Origin: Latrodectus hesperus
Taxonomy: Eukaryota; Arthropoda; Arachnida; Araneae; Theridiidae
Direction: 5' to 3'
DNA length: 64,000 nt
Assembly: GCA_037975125.1 (NCBI GenBank)
Contig: CM075853.1
Coordinates: forward strand, 28,820,295-28,884,294
The translations under genes were made by a program, and so were the position numbers. The notes below the pieces were generated by a model. That model did not search any database and had not been told where the DNA came from. It worked only from the letters and a program-made list of their open reading frames with translations. This document shows positions 59,190 through 64,000 of this stretch, one piece after another; within the stretch, counting starts at the first letter, position 1; each line of letters starts with the position of its first letter.

Positions 59190-62100
59190 TTGAAACATCA
59201 ATATGCTATTGAAATTCTTAGATAAATCTTTTTATCATGGAAAATTTTTGATAAAACTGATGCACTATTTGTTAACACTTTTATAACCCCCGAATTTATG
59301 ACACAGCTAGATCACAAGCATAATCAAAATTCCCTACAAAAAATTTAGCACTATATTACTACTTTTAACGACATAAAATTAAAAAAAATCAACTTCCCTC
59401 TTAACTTCATAGTCAATTTATTCTTTACAATAAATCTTTTCATACAAAGTAGATAATTTAATAAAGGTATTTTTATTGAAATTATTGATTAATTAATGAT
59501 CAGTAAAAAAATTTATTTGGAATTTAACAAATTAAAGTGTTAAAAAAATTCAATCTTGTCTGCTGAATATAAATTTACTTGATATTAATAAACCAAATAC
59601 TTGAATATATTAATATTTATAAACTTTTTTTAACCAAATTAAAGTTAAAAAAATCTTTTCTTAGATTGATAAATTAAGATATACTTAGCTAATTAAATAA
59701 CAGTACTTCCAGAAAATATTAAATGCCTAATCATATTCAAAAATATAAATACTAATAAAATTAATTATACTTTTTCATGTATTCTTCTCAGTAAAAAGCA
59801 AATACTATTAAAATATGTTATTAGGACCTCGTTGAATAAATTATCAGCAGCAAATTGTAAAAAAGAAACTTTAATATGAACATTAGCATATCGACAATTC
59901 AATAAAACTACCACACAAGTCCTTAAAATTTTTACTATAAATTTTTTTTAACATTTTTGTAAAAATCAATATTTAACCATTTTAATTTGGGCAATTTCAT
60001 CTGATTTTTTTTTTTAATTAAACAACCGTGTGATATCATCCCTAAATATATTCAACATGAAATAATAAGTTTATTTTTTAAAATGCTTATTGAACATTAT
60101 AAAAGATAAGCTGCTATTATTTTAATTAATGTAAACTAATATAATGGTTATATCAGCTAAAATAGATAATTGTTTTATTAAACATTCTCTTCAATACATC
60201 AGGAGCATAGCTGAAATACAGAAACATGAATCTTCCCCTGGCAACATTCATGAATACACTGTGAATAAAATATTGTTAATGAATAAAGAAAATATTTTTT
60301 TATTAAACTTGATAACATAAATTTCTAATAAGTTACTGTTTGATAATTTGACTTGCATAGTTTAGTTTTTGACACTTTAACTCAAATCATAAGGAATAAT
60401 CTCCAATTCATTGACATTTAACCATGTAAATTAACATACACTTTTTTATAAAATGTGTACCAATTATCTTAAAATTATACAAATTCTGTTACAAATTTCA
60501 ATTTAGTATTGAGAAAGAATTTTATGTGAACACATTCGTGTAATAGATTATGAAGTCTATCTCACTAACAGTTGTTTACACTCAAATATTTCAAGAGATC
60601 GATATATTATAGCATGTATTTTAGTGTTCACATACAGAGGAAAAGAATTTCATTTTATTAAACAAAAAAAATTTGTTTGTGAACACTACAAGTCCGTTGG
60701 GAATAAAAGTAAGGTATGTTTTATTGAAAGCAAATAAACCAATCTACCGTCACGTAGAAAACTACCTGGAAAGTTAGATGAAAGTCAAATCAAGTCTTGC
60801 AAAACTCAAAGTTTTTTCATAGTTTACAAAAATATATTTTTCCAATAGAATACTTCGAATTTATTTTTATATTATATTTTAAGCCCTTTTCCTAATAAAT
60901 TTTACATTGCAAATAAGATATACGGAAATATCAGAGAACTCTTTGACGAATATACAATTTATAGTTGCCAACAAGGATTTAGTTAATTTTTTAAAATTAA
61001 AACTGCTGCTACAAAAGTTTTGTAAGATAAAGGAATATTTAAATTTTATACTCTTATTTTTTGTCATCATAAAAAATGTAAACTACATATTTACAATAAA
61101 TTTCATAAAATTATTATAGTGAACAATGTTTTGGAATAAAAAAGGGTCATATTGCTTGCTACCAGAGGTGAGTGATATCTATATTGTTGTATGCAGTTTC
61201 TAATCTATGATTCAAAATGTTTTGAAAATTTAACCATGTTTCCTTGGTGAACATATTTGTCTAATCCAAACAAAATCATAATTATAATTTCTAACAGTTT
61301 GAAAGAAACGACTCTTATTTATTACAATTCTATTCTTAAATGATGATGATTACTATTCCAGAATACACCCGCAATCGATCATGGAAGCTTAGCAGTTTCA
61401 GAAATTAATTTTGAACCATTTTGGTGCCACACTTTTAGAAGCTTAGTTGAGTAGAAAGTACACAAGCATATTAAGCATTAAAATTCAAATCTCTATATTA
61501 TTCTTCTGTCATTTTTATCAATACTGAATAAAAAGCTCAAATGAAAGGTTAGCATTGTATGTCTGGCTTTATGTTTTAGAATCCTAAAATTATGATATCA
61601 TTTTGCAAATAAAGGTTCTATATAATGATATCAGATTAACTTAATATGACAGATATAAAATCAACAGTAATTTAATGATTAAATTTATATTCTGTACTTT
61701 ATGAAATGTTTTCTCCGTTTTCAAAATCAGTATCTTTATTGATAATTAAATTTACAAAAATATTTTAAAACATTCTTGACTAATATAATCTGCAGATATA
61801 ATAGTCAAGAATGTTATTAACACGGCTTTATTTCTAAATTTATTAGGTGATATTAATTGAAGAGTTTTTTTAATTATGTAATTGTTTCTCAGTATTTCTA
61901 CTGGCATAGAATACTGAAATCAGAATTTATATATTAAAGCAATGTTATTTCTGTTCAGTTTATATGAGTTTTTTTGCATCTGACAATAATGTAGCTACTT
62001 GTCATGCATCACATAAATTTACTATACTTTTTTGTGCCCACTAGTTTTTTAGTTGATTTATTGTTTTATTTTAAAGTCGTTCGATATTTCATGTCATTCT

Positions 62101-62980
62101 AATATCATTTTAGACTGCTTTAAATTAAAAATATTTTCACTTTTTATATTGCTTCCTATCAGAACCACCTGCCAGATCTTAGTTTATCCAGAAACTAAGA
62201 TGCTATCAAATATTTTTCGTTACCTCAATCGACAAAAATAACGTTAATGAAATCCAGTAAAAAAAATAAAAATAAAATCCAGTAAAAAAATTTAAAAAAT
62301 AACAATTGAAATATAGATTAGAAAATTCTTTGAACATAGCAAATTATACGATGATCCTGAGGAATATTAAATAAAATTAAAAATGAAATTCATTGTTAAA
62401 ATTATATATTATTGAATCAATAAAGTTTATTAGATGAAATGGACCTAAGAAATTATTTTCCGTTTCGGAATTAATCCATAAAGAAATTGAAGTTGAATCT
62501 CAAAATCTATTAAGCATTAAGAAGATAATATTATATCACATATGTGATATAATATTATTACAGAATCAGTTATGAATGTATAAACTGCGGGAAATTCCAC
62601 TGCCTGAATTTAGAAGTAAATTTGAAGCTTGTAAAACATGTAAGGGAAATTTAAAACAAATATTTAAAATGCGTGGGATCTTGATGACAGTATAAAAATT
62701 ATTTTGTTATTTTATAATCACATCATATTTTAAAGTTTATATTTTGCGCTTTGAAAACACAAGACTAAAATAGCAGTTAAGGACTATGTTGGTCTAATAT
62801 AACAAAATGTAGACCACCGAAAATTGCGCCAATCTTGGTTGCCAATAATGGACCGAGATTTATATTAAGATAGAAAATATTGGAGCAAAATATTTTGCTG
62901 CTTGTGATCTTGACGTCGAGGACAGTCTAACAATCGAAAGCTATTACATAGTTTTTTTTTTTAATATTACCATATCTTCT
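59190..62980. other. AT-rich DNA, inverted repeats only
   Basis: Contains a 14-bp perfect inverted repeat at 61769-61782 and 61802-61815. The frame right after the fusA relic (SLKHQYAIEILR) faintly recalls Copia reverse transcriptase but is too short to call. Open frames at 60907-61119 and 62053-62241 show no motifs. 62560-62660 has CINCGKFHC in one frame, without support around it. Confidence 0.35.
62525..62558. repeat. perfect 34-bp palindrome
   Basis: Uninterrupted self-complementary sequence centred on CACATATGTG between 62541 and 62542. AT-rich, no spacer. Could extrude as a cruciform. Confidence 0.9.
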
Positions 62981-62986
62981 ATCTAT

Positions 62987-63160
62987 ACTGGCAGCTTAAT
63001 GATTAAAGCTCTGATCTTCAGTTCAACAATTCGCGAGTTCGAATCCCATTTTAAGCAAGGCTGTTGTCAGTGGTTCGAAATCCACTTAAAAGTAGCTCTT
63101 CGTTTTATTAGCCCTTGTTTATACAGAATGAGTTTTGAGTGACAATCATACCAAACCAAC
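62987..63160 (+). mobile_element. SINE family A copy, sense, best tRNA head
   Basis: A box GGCAGCTTAATGATTAAAGC, B box GAGTTCGAATCCC at about 63035-63047, then the body with CAGTGGTTCGAAATCCACTT, TATTAGCCCTTG and an end near CATACCAAACCAACC. Its complement matches the antisense copies at 2044, 11025, 31301 and 50213 and shows that they share one tRNA-headed family. Confidence 0.65.
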
Positions 63161-63380
63161 CATCTCTTTCGTGAGTACTTTTCATAGATAAGAGCCAATA
63201 TTCCCTTGAACAAGGAAGGAAGCATGAACAACTCTCATGTAATCAAATGTGTATGCAGAAATGCTGCACCAATTTTCCGTAGGGAAATAGTGGTTGGGAT
63301 CTAACCAAAAACCTACGTCTTTGCCTCAAGAGATTCCTGTATGGGCTGTTGATAGAAATGAACGCATTCTTCTTAAAGCG

Positions 63381-64000
63381 TTCTTCTTCTTCTTCGAGTT
63401 GGGTTTGTATGTCATTGAGCACCTCTGCTTTTATCAGCATTTTGTACTGTTAACTCCAAACCCAATGTTTCTTAGTTCCATTTGCTCGGATCACCCACTT
63501 TATTAATAAAGTCTGATAACCCTTTAATGGAATCTAGGTGTAACTCTCTAGTATGGATGATGCCTAAAGAGGTTAATCTAGGGAGGGCAAGAGCCTCGCA
63601 TTCATAAATGATATGCTTGGCCGTTTCCTCTTGCATATGACATTTCCTGCAGATAGGATCTTGCTGAAACAGTCCCATTTTATGGAGATGTTTTCTGAAA
63701 TAGTAGTGCCCAGTTATGAAGCCTACGATTAAACGTATCTTCTGCCTAGAGCATCTAAGAATTTCATAGGAAATCCTCGCTGATGACCTACAGATCATAC
63801 CTTTAGCGTGGGTTTGACCAGGAGATTTGAGCCAAGCTTCATACATCTTCCGTTTTTCCCATCTGCGAACATTGGTTTTTGCGGTCTTCAAATTGATCCC
63901 ACAAAAAGGTTCTGGACCAATGGGAACAAAAGACGATCCTTGTTTAGCAAGCTCATCAGCCTTTTCATTACCTTCGATACCTTTATGCCCTGGCACCCAT
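63381..64000 (-). mobile_element. non-LTR retrotransposon 3' end (copy 2 of the WDR33-intron family)
   Basis: Minus strand, cut by the right window edge. The 3' UTR (starting GAAACATTGGGTTTGGAGTT) matches copy 1 (GAAACATTGGGTTTAGAGTT) almost base for base. It ends in a (GAA)n run at about 63381-63396 instead of a poly(A) tail. The sequence beyond the tail is unrelated to that beyond copy 1, which fixes the 3' end. Confidence 0.88.
63472..63999 (-). CDS. retrotransposon ORF2, RNase H end and zinc knuckle (partial)
   Basis: Open to the window edge. It begins WVPGHKGIEGNEKADELAKQ, the last RNase H motif with its conserved His and Asp. The tether region follows, with RWEKRKMYEAWL and SGQ-type residues, then LRCSRQKIRLIVGFITGHYY, FRKHLHKMGLF, the knuckle CRKCHMQEETAKHIIYEC and the end GDPSKWN. 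Copy 1 has the same protein with a stop at the Trp of this motif and frameshifts. This copy shows no lesion in 176 codons, so it is younger and possibly intact further right. Confidence 0.85.
   Translation of the reverse strand, partial: WVPGHKGIEGNEKADELAKQGSSFVPIGPEPFCGINLKTAKTNVRRWEKRKMYEAWLKSPGQTHAKGMICRSSARISYEILRCSRQKIRLIVGFITGHYYFRKHLHKMGLFQQDPICRKCHMQEETAKHIIYECEALALPRLTSLGIIHTRELHLDSIKGLSDFINKVGDPSKWN

Noticed and set aside
61124..61171. A plus-strand exon between ATTATAG and GTGAGTG
   Set aside because: One frame is open (EQCFGIKKGHIACYQ), but there is no partner exon and the pyrimidine tract is poor. Too weak to annotate.
63243..63506. Open frames on both strands left of the second retrotransposon copy
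   Set aside because: They run across the element's 3' end and (GAA)n tail into flanking DNA, so they cannot be a single protein.

Overview
This is an AT-rich animal nuclear window, most likely from an arachnid and probably a spider. The evidence is a spliced metazoan gene with GT-AG introns of about 0.1 to 5 kb, decayed Tc1, mariner and non-LTR elements, several tRNA-derived SINEs, and an RNase H type that I associate, from memory only, with orb-weaver genomes. There is no bacterial gene layout. Nearly all other short ORFs are chance ORFs or shadows.

Layout. Positions 1-21217 (minus strand) hold most of WDR33, the WD40 subunit of the cleavage and polyadenylation machinery. There are 13 coding exons plus at least one 5' non-coding exon. 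Codon phases join at every junction, and the 3' end lies beyond the left edge. Its introns carry SINE remnants, a dead mariner (11554-12649), a 3.5 kb non-LTR retrotransposon (13834-17326) and a perfect 55-bp foldback (18440-18558). Positions 22380-25450 hold two diverged tandem copies of a segment that probably contains the WDR33 promoter.

Positions 25450-36600 are mostly AT-rich DNA with palindromes, one GC-rich patch and one SINE. From 36640 to about 52485 (minus strand) I infer the 3' end of an unidentified gene with very small exons that join in phase: 52431, 48843, 37299 and 36928. Its second-last-but-one introns are very long. A SINE with a 15-bp target duplication sits 40 bp from one exon, and a retrotransposon 3' end lies at that exon's other border.

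Other mobile DNA: a 63-bp piggyBac-type MITE between TTAA sites (39234-39304), a decayed RNase H domain (47130-47975), a Tc1-like element with both ends preserved (55436-56921), and at the right edge a second copy of the retrotransposon found inside WDR33.

The most notable feature is at 58787-59186. It is a decayed fragment of a bacterial str operon, with the 3' end of rpsG, a 21-bp gap and then the 5' end of fusA. Its protein features look like Wolbachia or a related Anaplasmataceae. It is best read as an old endosymbiont-to-host DNA transfer, now riddled with stops and frameshifts.
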